DNA of 9,419 nucleotides from an uncultured Clostridia bacterium (GCA_934179885.1 CAKPQY010000018.1:1-9419); one strand, 5' to 3'; positions 1 through 7,287 are shown, numbered from the stretch's first letter. Notes: a model not told the origin generated them from the sequence alone. Numbers and translations are program-made.

Positions 1-1
1 T

Positions 2-1000
2 GGACCACAAGAATATTGGAAAAAATTATTAGGATTTTTAATGGGAATACTAGCAATATCAATATTCTGTATAGTTGATGATATAAAAACAATAAAACCA
101 ATAACAAAATTGATAGGACAAGTATTAGGCGCAGTATGTGTTGTGGTAGCTGGAATTAGAATAGATGGCATAACATTACCATTTTTAAATTTTCCAGAAA
201 TACATGAAATAACATCAGTATTAATTACATTAGCATGGATAATAATTGTAACAAATGCAATAAATTTAATAGATGGACTAGATGGACTATCATCAGGAAT
301 ATCAGTAATATCAGCAATATCATTGCTAGTAATATTTGTGTTAAATGGTTCATCATTAATATCAATAGTCTTAATAACAGCTTTAGCTGGAGCATTAGTA
401 GGATTTTTGCCATTTAACTTTACACCAGCAAAAACATTTATAGGAGACACAGGTTCAAACTTTTTAGGATTTTCTTTAGCAGTAATTTCAATATTGGGTT
501 CTGCTAAAACATATACAGCAGCAGTAATTGTTTTACCATTAATAGTTTTAGGACTACCTATATTTGATACGTTATGGGCAATAATAAGAAGATTAATAAA
601 AGGAAAATCAATAAAAGCTGTATTTAAAGCAGATAAAGGACATTTACATCATAAATTAGTAGCTAAAGGATTTAGCCAAAAACAAGCAGTTTTAATTCTA
701 TATGGAATTAGTGCAATATTTGGAATGTTCGCAGTAATTTTATGTGATAGTGGAATTTGGAAAGCATTATCATTCTTACTAATTGTTATAGTTGCGGTTG
801 CAGCAGGATATAAGAATTTTTCAGTAGAAAGAACTGGAAATGAACAATATGAATGTACTCAGTGTAAATATATTTATAATCCTAAATTTGGTAATGAAAA
901 GGCAGGAGTTGCAAAGGGTACAAAATTTGATGATCTTCCGGATACTTGGGTTTGCCCAGTTTGTGGGGAAGGAAAAGATATGTTTCAGATACATGAATAA
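2..1000 (+). CDS. tagO: TagO/WecA-type undecaprenyl-phosphate GlcNAc-1-phosphate transferase with C-terminal rubredoxin domain (5' partial)
   Basis: The frame is open from base 2, so the start lies outside the window and 332 residues are visible (numbered from base 2). The ATG at 41 sits inside the conserved region and is not the start. The family moves a sugar-1-phosphate from a UDP-sugar to undecaprenyl phosphate at the inner membrane face, priming teichoic acid or other wall glycans. All signature motifs are seen: Asp pair D26-D27, NAINLIDGLDGL (85-96), GDTGS (148-152) and HLHH (214-217); the last favours WecA/TagO over MraY. Membrane helices lie between the motifs, and two more follow HLHH. 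After the last helix a complete rubredoxin-like domain continues in frame, with CxxC at 285/288, GTKFDDLPDTW, and CPVCG at 318/321, the expected four-cysteine iron site. The fusion is unusual. The enzyme call is firm; the exact sugar and polymer are not known. Confidence 0.92.
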   Translation, partial: GPQEYWKKLLGFLMGILAISIFCIVDDIKTIKPITKLIGQVLGAVCVVVAGIRIDGITLPFLNFPEIHEITSVLITLAWIIIVTNAINLIDGLDGLSSGISVISAISLLVIFVLNGSSLISIVLITALAGALVGFLPFNFTPAKTFIGDTGSNFLGFSLAVISILGSAKTYTAAVIVLPLIVLGLPIFDTLWAIIRRLIKGKSIKAVFKADKGHLHHKLVAKGFSQKQAVLILYGISAIFGMFAVILCDSGIWKALSFLLIVIVAVAAGYKNFSVERTGNEQYECTQCKYIYNPKFGNEKAGVAKGTKFDDLPDTWVCPVCGEGKDMFQIHE

Positions 1001-1007
1001 TTAAAGG

Positions 1008-1042
1008 TTGTCAAAAAGGACACCCTTTTTTGACAATTTTTT
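1008..1042 (+). terminator. Rho-independent terminator after tagO-rubredoxin
   Basis: Left arm 1008-1019 (TTGTCAAAAAGG) pairs with right arm 1024-1036 (CCTTTTTTGACAA), with one extra T in the right arm and a loop of about four bases. A run of six T follows at 1037-1042. It starts 8 bases after the stop codon, so it should end the tagO transcript before hslO. Confidence 0.8.
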
Positions 1043-1063
1043 ATATTAAGCAAAGTAAAAAAA

Positions 1064-1147
1064 TTGGATGACGACGAGTGTAACGACCCTAGATTTGGCA
1101 GACAAAATTTTTGAAAAAATTTTGGATGACGATGAACGAGTAAAACG
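1064..1147 (+). repeat. Imperfect direct repeat upstream of hslO
   Basis: TTGGATGACGACGA at 1064-1077 recurs as TTGGATGACGATGA at 1122-1135. In both copies it leads into a GTGTAACGA or GTAAAACGA tail (to 1086 and 1147), with four extra bases before the tail in the second copy. The two copies start 58 bases apart. Both are richer in G and C than the surrounding DNA and contain repeated CGA/CGAG units. The second copy runs straight into the hslO Shine-Dalgarno site (AAAGGAG, 1152-1158). Function unknown: it could be an operator pair, a leader element or a duplicated remnant. Confidence 0.5.
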
Positions 1148-1164
1148 AGCGAAAGGAGAGAAAA

Positions 1165-2055
1165 ATGCAAGACAAAATAATAAAATTTTTAGCCTATGAA
1201 GGAAAAATATCAGTAGTATGCGCAAATACAACAGAACTTGTAGAAAAAGCAAGACAAACACACGACTTAAGTCCAGTTGCAACAGCAGCATTTGGAAGAC
1301 TACTAACAATAACAGCAATAATGGGAAATGAAATGAAAGGCGAAAAAAATAAACTAACAATACAAATGAAAGGAAATGGACCATTAGGAACAATGCTAAC
1401 AACATCAGACAACTTCCCAAGAGTAAAAGGATATGTATCAAATCCAGTTGTAGATTTGCCATTAAATGACATGGGAAAATTAGATGTAGGTGGAGCAGTT
1501 GGAAATACAGGATTTATAAATGTTATAAAAGATATCGGCTTAAAAGAACCATATGTAGGAATTTGTCCATTAGTATCTGGTGAAATAGCAGAAGACTTTG
1601 CAGAATACTTTGCAAAATCAGAACAAAAAAATACAGCAGTTGCTTTAGGAGTTTTAGTTGATAAAAATGGAGTTAAATCAGCAGGTGGATATATAATAAC
1701 ACCAATGCCAGATGCAACAGATGAAGAAATATCAAAAATAGAGCAAGCAATATTTAAAGCAGGTGCAATTTCTAAAATGCTAGACCAAAATTTAAGTTTA
1801 CTTGAAATAGCAAAAAAAGTAACAGGAGACGAAAATGTTCAAATAATTGAAGAAAATATAACTCCAGTTTATGAATGTGATTGCTCAAAAGAGCATATGG
1901 CAGAAGGATTAGCTACATTGGATAAAACTGTTCTAAAAGAAATGATTGAAGAAGATGGAAAAGCAGAACTTTTATGTCATTTTTGTAATAAAAAATATGA
2001 GTTTAATAAAGAAGAATTAGAAAAGATTTTGTTAGAAAAAAAGTCATATGAATAA
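1165..2055 (+). CDS. hslO: Redox-regulated chaperone Hsp33
   Basis: A 296-residue protein, the usual length for Hsp33, a cytosolic holdase that binds unfolding proteins under oxidative stress. In the known family four cysteines hold zinc when reduced; disulfide formation releases zinc and activates the chaperone. The C-terminal switch is complete here: CDC at C238/C240 and CHFC at C271/C274. The N-terminal core shows typical segments such as MKGNGPLG and VGGAVGNTG. The start is set by AAAGGAG at 1152-1158, six bases before the ATG, and by an in-frame TAA at 1141. It lies after the tagO terminator. No good promoter is visible in the 120-base gap, so its transcription start is unclear. No terminator is seen before the ppaC promoter. 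Confidence 0.96.
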   Translation: MQDKIIKFLAYEGKISVVCANTTELVEKARQTHDLSPVATAAFGRLLTITAIMGNEMKGEKNKLTIQMKGNGPLGTMLTTSDNFPRVKGYVSNPVVDLPLNDMGKLDVGGAVGNTGFINVIKDIGLKEPYVGICPLVSGEIAEDFAEYFAKSEQKNTAVALGVLVDKNGVKSAGGYIITPMPDATDEEISKIEQAIFKAGAISKMLDQNLSLLEIAKKVTGDENVQIIEENITPVYECDCSKEHMAEGLATLDKTVLKEMIEEDGKAELLCHFCNKKYEFNKEELEKILLEKKSYE

Positions 2056-2079
2056 TAAAAAAATTTACAAATAAGTTTA

Positions 2080-2108
2080 TTGACAAAAAATGAAAATAAC
2101 AATATAAT
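2080..2108 (+). promoter_or_regulatory. Sigma-A promoter for ppaC
   Basis: A perfect TTGACA (-35, 2080-2085) and a perfect TATAAT (-10, 2103-2108) are separated by 17 bases, the ideal arrangement. The region just upstream is A/T-rich and could act as an UP element. The predicted start near 2115 leaves a leader of about 40 bases. This suggests strong, constitutive transcription, fitting a housekeeping pyrophosphatase. Confidence 0.88.
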
Positions 2109-2153
2109 CTACTGAGTTAAAAAATATAAAGAAGGAAAGAGAGAAATTATAAA

Positions 2154-3080
2154 ATGGAAGAAAAAATTTTAATATTTGGGCACAAAAATCCAGACACAGA
2201 TTCAATATGCTCAAGTTTAGTAAAAGAAATTTCAAATAAAAAAAGTGGATGTGAAAAATCAAAAGCCGTAAGATTAGGAAATATCAATAAAGAAACACAA
2301 TATGTACTAGATTATTTAGGAATAGAAGCACCCGAATTAATAGAAAAAGTAGAAGAAGGACAACAAGTAATACTAGTAGACCACAATGAATTTAATCAAA
2401 GTGTAGAAGGAATAGAAAAAGCAAAAATATTAGGTGTTACAGACCACCACAGAATAGCAAATTTTGAAACATTAGAACCATTATATTACACAGCAAAACC
2501 ATATGGATGTACATCAACAATTCTATTTGAAGAATTCAAACAATTAGGACTAAAAATAGAAAGAACAGAAGCTGTATTAATGGCAAGTGCAATAATATCA
2601 GATACATTATTATTAAAATCACCAACAACAACTGACCATGATAGAAAAGCACTAGAAGAACTATCAAAAATAGCAAATATAGATGTAAATGAATATGGAT
2701 TAGAAATGCTAAAAGCAGGAACAGATTTAGACGATTTTTCAGCAGAAGAATTAATAAATTTAGATGCAAAAAGCTTAGATAAAAACGGAACAAAATTTGT
2801 AATAGCACAAGTAAATACAGTAAGCATAGAAGATGTATTAAAAAGACAAGAAAAATTAGAAGAAGCTATAAATAAAGAAATAGAAGAAAAGGGATTAAGC
2901 TTATTTGTATTAGCAATAACAGATATATTAAACAGCAATTCTGAAATAATAGCTTTAGGTTCTAAAGCAGATGTAACAGAAAAAGCATTTGGTAAAAAAT
3001 TAGAAAATAATAGAGCATTTCTAGAAGGTGTTGTTTCAAGAAAAAAACAATTATTACCATTAATTGATAAAAACATTTAA
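2154..3080 (+). CDS. ppaC: Manganese-dependent inorganic pyrophosphatase (family II, DHH)
   Basis: A 308-residue cytosolic enzyme that hydrolyses pyrophosphate to two phosphates, pulling biosynthetic reactions forward. The metal ligands of family II enzymes are all present, each one position later than in the Bacillus subtilis protein: H10, D14 and D16 in GHKNPDTDS, D76 in VDHNE, H98 and H99 in the DHH motif (TDHHR), and D150 in SDT. The C-terminal DHHA2 domain carries the substrate-binding SRKKQ at 295-299. The length fits the short form without CBS/DRTGG regulatory domains, so nucleotide regulation is not expected. The Shine-Dalgarno region is a spread-out purine stretch (2131-2146), weaker than in neighbouring genes; in-frame stops at 2118 and 2127 exclude an earlier start. 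It has its own promoter and terminator, so it is probably monocistronic. Confidence 0.97.
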   Translation: MEEKILIFGHKNPDTDSICSSLVKEISNKKSGCEKSKAVRLGNINKETQYVLDYLGIEAPELIEKVEEGQQVILVDHNEFNQSVEGIEKAKILGVTDHHRIANFETLEPLYYTAKPYGCTSTILFEEFKQLGLKIERTEAVLMASAIISDTLLLKSPTTTDHDRKALEELSKIANIDVNEYGLEMLKAGTDLDDFSAEELINLDAKSLDKNGTKFVIAQVNTVSIEDVLKRQEKLEEAINKEIEEKGLSLFVLAITDILNSNSEIIALGSKADVTEKAFGKKLENNRAFLEGVVSRKKQLLPLIDKNI

Positions 3081-3105
3081 AAAAATAAGTAAAATATGCA
3101 AAAGC

Positions 3106-3135
3106 AAAATAGATGGAATAAATCCATCTATTTTT
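3106..3135 (+). terminator. Rho-independent terminator of ppaC
   Basis: A perfect 10-base-pair stem: AATAGATGGA (3108-3117) pairs with TCCATCTATT (3123-3132) around a five-base loop. It is followed by T's to 3135 and preceded by A's, so it could also work on the opposite strand. It begins 25 bases after the ppaC stop. Confidence 0.82.
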
Positions 3136-3136
3136 C

Positions 3137-3172
3137 ATATTCTAGGAAGTTCGGAGAACTTTCCTAGAATAT
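3137..3172. repeat. Long inverted repeat (stable hairpin) with no T tail
   Basis: ATATTCTAGGAAGTTC (3137-3152) faces GAACTTTCCTAGAATAT (3156-3172) across a three-base loop. This gives 16 base pairs with a single bulged T in the right arm. It begins directly after the ppaC terminator. No T run follows, so it is not a simple terminator. It could stabilise an RNA end, belong to a small RNA on either strand, or be a dispersed palindromic repeat. A single window cannot decide. Confidence 0.6.
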
Positions 3173-3186
3173 AAATACTTTGCACA

Positions 3187-3207
3187 GAAAATTTCTTTGA
3201 AATTTTC
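3187..3207. repeat. Short perfect inverted repeat
   Basis: GAAAATTTC (3187-3195) and GAAATTTTC (3199-3207) are exact inverted repeats around TTT. TGC at 3181-3183 and GCA at 3208-3210 could extend the stem across an ACA bulge. Being so A/T-rich, it is weak support on its own, but it lies directly between two other inverted repeats. Confidence 0.4.
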
Positions 3208-3210
3208 GCA

Positions 3211-3283
3211 CACGAACAAATACGGGACATGTAAATTCCTTTAAAAGGTCATAAAATTTTAATTATGCCCCTTTTGTTCTGTG
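3211..3283. repeat. Long-range imperfect stem in the intergenic region
   Basis: CAC, GAACAAA, GGG and CAT (within 3211-3230) pair in order with ATG, CCC, TTTGTTC and GTG (within 3265-3283), giving about 16 pairs broken by small internal loops. The enclosed part holds a small CCTT/AAGG hairpin (3238-3248). CACAGAA at 3183-3189 could pair instead with TTCTGTG at 3277-3283, so two exclusive folds are possible. This resembles a structured RNA, but I do not recognise the family. Confidence 0.4.
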
Positions 3284-3294
3284 TTTTTCAAAAC

Positions 3295-3323
3295 TTGACA
3301 AATTTATAAATTAATTATATACT
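3295..3323 (+). promoter_or_regulatory. Sigma-A promoter for the SH3-NlpC/P60 gene
   Basis: A perfect TTGACA (3295-3300) and a TATACT (3318-3323, one mismatch to TATAAT) are 17 bases apart. The predicted start near 3330 gives a leader of about 60 bases before the ATG at 3391. It probably also drives the genes at 4788 and 7328, as no terminator is seen between them. Confidence 0.82.
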
Positions 3324-3377
3324 ATGAGACGAAATTATAATGTAAAACGTAATTATGCAGAGTGAATATAATAATAT

Positions 3378-3383
3378 AAGGAG
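3378..3383 (+). promoter_or_regulatory. Ribosome binding site that sets the start at 3391
   Basis: AAGGAG stands seven bases before the ATG at 3391. The earlier in-frame ATG at 3355 has no such site and would put hydrophilic residues before the signal peptide. Confidence 0.85.
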
Positions 3384-3390
3384 TAAAAAA

Positions 3391-4758
3391 ATGAAAGCAA
3401 GAATGAATATAAGAAGCATAATAATGGTAATGGCAACAATATGTTTAGCAAGTATGTTTTTTATAAATATATGTTTTGCTGCAAATACAGGAAAAATTAC
3501 AACAGAAACAGCAAGACTTAGGGAACAACCACAAACTGATGCTAAAATTTTAGAACTTGCATCATTAGGTGAAGAAGTTGAAATATTAGAAGAGGTTGAT
3601 GGTTGGTACAAAGTAAAATACAAAAATATAACAGGGTATATAAGAACAGACTTAATAGAAGTAGAGAATAAAGACAAATCAAATGCAACAGAAACAAGTA
3701 GTAATGTAGAAAGTAGTAATACAGAAACAGAAAATGTAATAGAGAGCTCAACAGAAAATACAACAACTGAAACAAATACAACAATTTCTAATGAAGTTAC
3801 ATTTGAAAAAGGAAAATACCAAATTCTTGAGAATGTAAAATTAAAAATAATACCATTAATAAGTTCAATTGAATTAGGAGAAGTAGCAAAAGATACAGAA
3901 GTAGAAGTTACAGAGGTTTTAAATGGTTGGGCAAAAGTAAAAACAACAGATGGAAAAGAAGGTTGGGTAAGAACTGAAAAATTAGTATCAACTCAAATAG
4001 ATAATACAGAAAATACTCAAGAGAATAATCAAACTCAACAAACAACAGCAACTGAAACTGAAACAACAAATACAGCAGAGAATAATTCACAAACTGCAAC
4101 AAAAACAATGTATATAAATTCACAAACTGTAAATGTAAGACAAAAAGCAGATAAAACATCACAAATAATTAAACAATTATCAATAAATACACAAGTAACA
4201 GTAATATCAACTGATAATGGATGGGCTTATGTAGATATAAATGGAACAAAAGGATATATAGCAGAAAGTCTATTATCAAATACTAAACAAGAAACATCAA
4301 GAGGTACAACAACAGAAAGAAGTACAGCAAATACAGCAGCAGCTACGCAAACAACTGAAGACAAAACAACATCAAATACACCAGCAGAAAGTACAACATC
4401 AACAACAGGAAGTTCAGTTGTAGCATACGCAAAACAATTTTTAGGATGTAAATATGTATATGGGGGAACAACAACTAGTGGATTTGACTGTTCTGGATTT
4501 ACTCAATTTGTATACAAACATTTTGGGATTACATTAAATAGAACAGCTGCAGCACAATATAGTAATGGTAAAGCAGTAACAGATTTACAAGCAGGAGATT
4601 TAGTAATGTTTGGAAAATCAGGAATAAATCATGTAGGAATATATATAGGGGGAAATACATTCATACATGCTGCAAATCCAAGTAGAGGTGTAACAACAGA
4701 CACACTTGCTAGTGGATATTATAAAACAAATTATGTAGGTGCAAGAAGAATTCTTTAA
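3391..4758 (+). CDS. Secreted cell-wall endopeptidase: signal peptide, three SH3b domains, NlpC/P60
   Basis: A 455-residue exported protein. The signal peptide has a basic start (MKARMNIR), a hydrophobic core and a likely cleavage site after A30 (CFA/A). Three bacterial SH3 domains follow (about 34-90, 136-199, 237-296), probably binding peptidoglycan; the second is the most divergent. They are joined by linkers rich in Thr, Ser, Asn and Glu. The C-terminal NlpC/P60 domain (about 343-455) has the catalytic cysteine C367 in FDCSGF, H414 in NHVGIYIG and a third polar residue H426 in FIHAANP. Known relatives cut the D-gamma-Glu to diamino acid bond of peptide stems, during growth, separation or spore events. 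It has its own promoter and lies 29 bases before comEC. Which of those roles it serves cannot be told from sequence. Confidence 0.94.
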   Translation: MKARMNIRSIIMVMATICLASMFFINICFAANTGKITTETARLREQPQTDAKILELASLGEEVEILEEVDGWYKVKYKNITGYIRTDLIEVENKDKSNATETSSNVESSNTETENVIESSTENTTTETNTTISNEVTFEKGKYQILENVKLKIIPLISSIELGEVAKDTEVEVTEVLNGWAKVKTTDGKEGWVRTEKLVSTQIDNTENTQENNQTQQTTATETETTNTAENNSQTATKTMYINSQTVNVRQKADKTSQIIKQLSINTQVTVISTDNGWAYVDINGTKGYIAESLLSNTKQETSRGTTTERSTANTAAATQTTEDKTTSNTPAESTTSTTGSSVVAYAKQFLGCKYVYGGTTTSGFDCSGFTQFVYKHFGITLNRTAAAQYSNGKAVTDLQAGDLVMFGKSGINHVGIYIGGNTFIHAANPSRGVTTDTLASGYYKTNYVGARRIL

Positions 4759-4773
4759 TCAGATTTTTACATT

Positions 4774-4779
4774 AGGAGG
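4774..4779 (+). promoter_or_regulatory. Ribosome binding site pointing to an ATA start for comEC
   Basis: AGGAGG is the strongest Shine-Dalgarno site in the window. Eight bases downstream, where ATG is expected, stands ATA (4788-4790). No ATG, GTG or TTG occurs in the comEC frame until GTG at 4839. Confidence 0.7.
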
Positions 4780-4787
4780 GAAGGAAG

Positions 4788-7277
4788 ATAAAAAGACCAA
4801 TTCTAATTGCAGTCATAGGATATATAATAGGTATAATAGTGGGACTATACTTTAACAGAAGTATAGTCTTAATTTATGCTCCGATAACTGCAACATATTT
4901 TATTTATAAATTTTGTAATAAACAAAAAACAAATAAATTTAAATTATTATCAATAAAAAGATATCTAAGATATATAAAAATTTATTTAAATTCAAAAGTG
5001 ATAATAACATTAATTATTAGTTCAATAATTTCAAATACAATTGTAATACTTCAAAATAAAAACTATGAAAAAGTTTATAGCAATTTATCAAAACAAGAAA
5101 ATCTTAATTTAACAGGAATAATTATAAGTGAAAAACAAGAAAAACAATACTATAACAAATACAAGATACAAGCTCAATATAATAATAAAAAAACAAAACT
5201 TTATATAACAACAAATAAAAATATAAATTTGGAATACGGAGACAAAATAACTTTTACAGGGACATATACAAAACCAGAAGTACAAAGAAATTACAAGGGA
5301 TTTGATTATTCAGAATATCTAAAACAATTAAAAATTTATGGCACAATAAAGTCTTCAAAAATTGAGATTATAGACAAAAAACAAGCAAATAAAATTTTTC
5401 AGTTATCAAACGAAATTGCCACAAAAATTAAATCAGATACAAAAAGTATTTTAGATTATGAAACATCATCGATTTTATTAGGTTTAATATTAGGAGACAA
5501 AACAGATATAGATGAAGAAACACAAGAAAATTTTAGAAATGCAAGTATGTCACATATTTTAGCAGTATCGGGGATGCATGTAACATATGTAATTTTAGGA
5601 ATAAACCTTGCCTTTAAAAATCTAATAGGAAAGAGAAATACGAACATTTTAAGCATTTTCATTTTAATAATTTATATGTTCATAACTAATTTTTCACCAT
5701 CAATAACAAGAGCTGGAATAATGGGAATTATAATGATTTTTTCTAAATTAATTTATAGAAAAAATGATATCTATACATCTATGTCTATATCATTACTTTT
5801 AATTCTAATTTATAACCCATTTTTAATCAAAAATTTAGGACTTCAGCTATCATATGGAGGGGTCATTGGAATAGTTATTTTTAACAAAAGCATTTTGAAA
5901 TTTTTAAAAAATATCAAAGTCAAAAATAAAATATATAAATATAAAATAAGACCTAAAATTCAAAAATATTTAGATAAAATAAAAGAAATTATTTCAGTAT
6001 CAATTTCAGTTCAAATATTCATATTGCCTATAATTTTATATAATTTAAATACATTTAATCCATATTTTTTAATATCAAATTTAGTTTTAAGTTTTGCAAT
6101 TGGACCAATTGTTATTTTAGGATTTTTATTTATAGTAATAATATTGTTAAATAATTCAGTAGCTAAAATTATTGCACCTGTAATTCAAACAGGAATTAAA
6201 ACTTTAATTTTTATATCAAATGTTGGGAAAGTCCCATTTTCAAAAATTTATATAGCAACACCAAGATTATTTTCAATTTTAATCTATTATTTGCTTTTAA
6301 TAGTATTATTTTTAGTCTACAACATTTATTCTTCTAAAAAACCAAATGAAACGCAAATAAGAGCAAAAAATTTAGTGGCTTTGATGAAAATAAAATTAAG
6401 ACAAAACAGGCAAAAAGTAGAATACTTAATATTGTTCGCCATATGTTTTTCTATTGTAGTAAATCTAATACCGCAAAATTTAAAAATTCATTTTATCGAT
6501 GTTGGACAAGGTGATTCTTGTTTAATAATTACACCACAAAATAAAACTATTTTAATTGATGGAGGAGGGAGCACCAATTCAGATTTTGATGTTGGAGAAA
6601 GTACTTTAATTCCATACATTTTAGACAGGGGTTTTACAAAAATTGATATTGTAATTATAAGCCATTTTGACCTAGATCATATTTCAGGAATTCTTACTTT
6701 ATTACAAGAATTAAGAGTAGGAAAGGTGTATATTTCAAAGCAAATAGAAGACTCTTCAAATTATCAAAATTTTTTAGAAATAGTTAATGAAAAAAAAATA
6801 AAAGTATATGAAGTAAAAGCAGGTAATCGAATACATATCGAGAAAAATTTATATTTTGATGTTTTGTGGCCAATGGACGAGCAGATTACAACAAATATAT
6901 TAAACAATAATGCAATTGTTTGCAATTTTCATTATAAAGATTTTTCAATGTTATTTACAGGTGATATAGAAGAAATTGCAGAAAAGAAAATTTTGGAATT
7001 TTATTCTAAAAATAAAAGTTTATTAAAGGCAAATATTTTAAAAGTTGGGCATCATGGGTCAAAAACTTCTAGTACAAGTGAATTTATAAATGCTGTTAAG
7101 CCTCAAATTGCTGTTATAGGCGTTGGAAAGAATAATAAATTTGGACATCCAAATGATGGGGTATTACAAAGGTTAGATGATTTGAATTGTAAAATTTTTA
7201 GAACTGATATAAATGGGGAAATTTCAATTGAAGTTAATAGAAAAAGTAAATATAAAATAGAACCAATTAATGTATAA
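4788..7277 (+). CDS. comEC: ComEC/Rec2 DNA-uptake channel, probable ATA start
   Basis: An 829-residue membrane protein if it starts at ATA 4788. ComEC carries single-stranded DNA across the membrane during natural transformation. Domain order is the full one for the family: N-terminal helices; a soluble OB-like DUF4131 region (about 106-195); the multi-helix Competence domain from about 227 (LLGLILGDK, then SHILAVSGMHV); and a C-terminal metallo-beta-lactamase domain from about 565 (HFIDVGQGDS). The last keeps HFDLDH (H626, D628, D630, H631), TGD and HHGS (H755-H756), so its predicted nuclease site looks intact. The start rests on a perfect AGGAGG eight bases upstream and on the encoded KRPILIAVIGYIIG, which resembles ComEC N-termini. 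A GTG start at 4839 would lose 17 residues and much of the first helix. No comEA is adjacent. Function in uptake is inferred from family. Confidence 0.93.
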   Translation: MKRPILIAVIGYIIGIIVGLYFNRSIVLIYAPITATYFIYKFCNKQKTNKFKLLSIKRYLRYIKIYLNSKVIITLIISSIISNTIVILQNKNYEKVYSNLSKQENLNLTGIIISEKQEKQYYNKYKIQAQYNNKKTKLYITTNKNINLEYGDKITFTGTYTKPEVQRNYKGFDYSEYLKQLKIYGTIKSSKIEIIDKKQANKIFQLSNEIATKIKSDTKSILDYETSSILLGLILGDKTDIDEETQENFRNASMSHILAVSGMHVTYVILGINLAFKNLIGKRNTNILSIFILIIYMFITNFSPSITRAGIMGIIMIFSKLIYRKNDIYTSMSISLLLILIYNPFLIKNLGLQLSYGGVIGIVIFNKSILKFLKNIKVKNKIYKYKIRPKIQKYLDKIKEIISVSISVQIFILPIILYNLNTFNPYFLISNLVLSFAIGPIVILGFLFIVIILLNNSVAKIIAPVIQTGIKTLIFISNVGKVPFSKIYIATPRLFSILIYYLLLIVLFLVYNIYSSKKPNETQIRAKNLVALMKIKLRQNRQKVEYLILFAICFSIVVNLIPQNLKIHFIDVGQGDSCLIITPQNKTILIDGGGSTNSDFDVGESTLIPYILDRGFTKIDIVIISHFDLDHISGILTLLQELRVGKVYISKQIEDSSNYQNFLEIVNEKKIKVYEVKAGNRIHIEKNLYFDVLWPMDEQITTNILNNNAIVCNFHYKDFSMLFTGDIEEIAEKKILEFYSKNKSLLKANILKVGHHGSKTSSTSEFINAVKPQIAVIGVGKNNKFGHPNDGVLQRLDDLNCKIFRTDINGEISIEVNRKSKYKIEPINV

Positions 7278-7287
7278 AATAGAAAAA

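Larger units (their letters stand above)
3081..3390. other. 310-base intergenic region with terminator, three inverted repeats and a promoter
   Basis: No credible gene lies between ppaC and the start of the wall endopeptidase at 3391. In order it holds the ppaC terminator (3106-3135), a long hairpin (3137-3172), a short hairpin (3187-3207), a long-range imperfect stem (3211-3283), a promoter (3295-3323) and a leader of about 60 bases ending in a strong Shine-Dalgarno site. The structured part lies upstream of the promoter, so it is not part of the endopeptidase leader if that promoter is used. Confidence 0.7.

Noticed and set aside
235..417. Asn/Ile-rich open frame of 60 codons inside tagO on the plus strand
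   Set aside because: It is an out-of-frame reading of an AT-rich gene with certain identity and has low-complexity composition.
1030..1035. A perfect TTGACA that could be the -35 box for hslO
   Set aside because: It lies in the right arm of the tagO terminator, and no -10-like hexamer occurs 16-18 bases downstream; TATATT at 1042-1047 is only 6 bases away.
2486..3076. Long open frame of 196 codons on the minus strand opposite ppaC
   Set aside because: It mirrors the ppaC codon pattern, has no recognisable domain or ribosome binding site, and ppaC is certain. The same applies to the Leu-rich minus-strand frames at 1046-1462, 2536-2808 and 3542-4162.
3336..3341. A second TATAAT as an alternative -10 for the endopeptidase gene
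   Set aside because: No -35-like sequence lies 16-18 bases upstream; the pair at 3295/3318 is far better.
3355..3390. ATG at 3355 as start of the NlpC/P60 protein
   Set aside because: It has no Shine-Dalgarno site and adds 12 hydrophilic residues before the signal peptide, while ATG 3391 has AAGGAG at ideal distance.
3330..3390. A c-di-AMP (ydaO-type) riboswitch before the wall hydrolase, a known arrangement elsewhere
   Set aside because: The leader after the promoter is only about 60 bases and lacks the conserved G-rich segments of that class.
4839..4841. GTG as the comEC start
   Set aside because: It cuts the first membrane helix and the typical KRP start and has only a weak upstream site. 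It stays the fallback if ATA cannot initiate.
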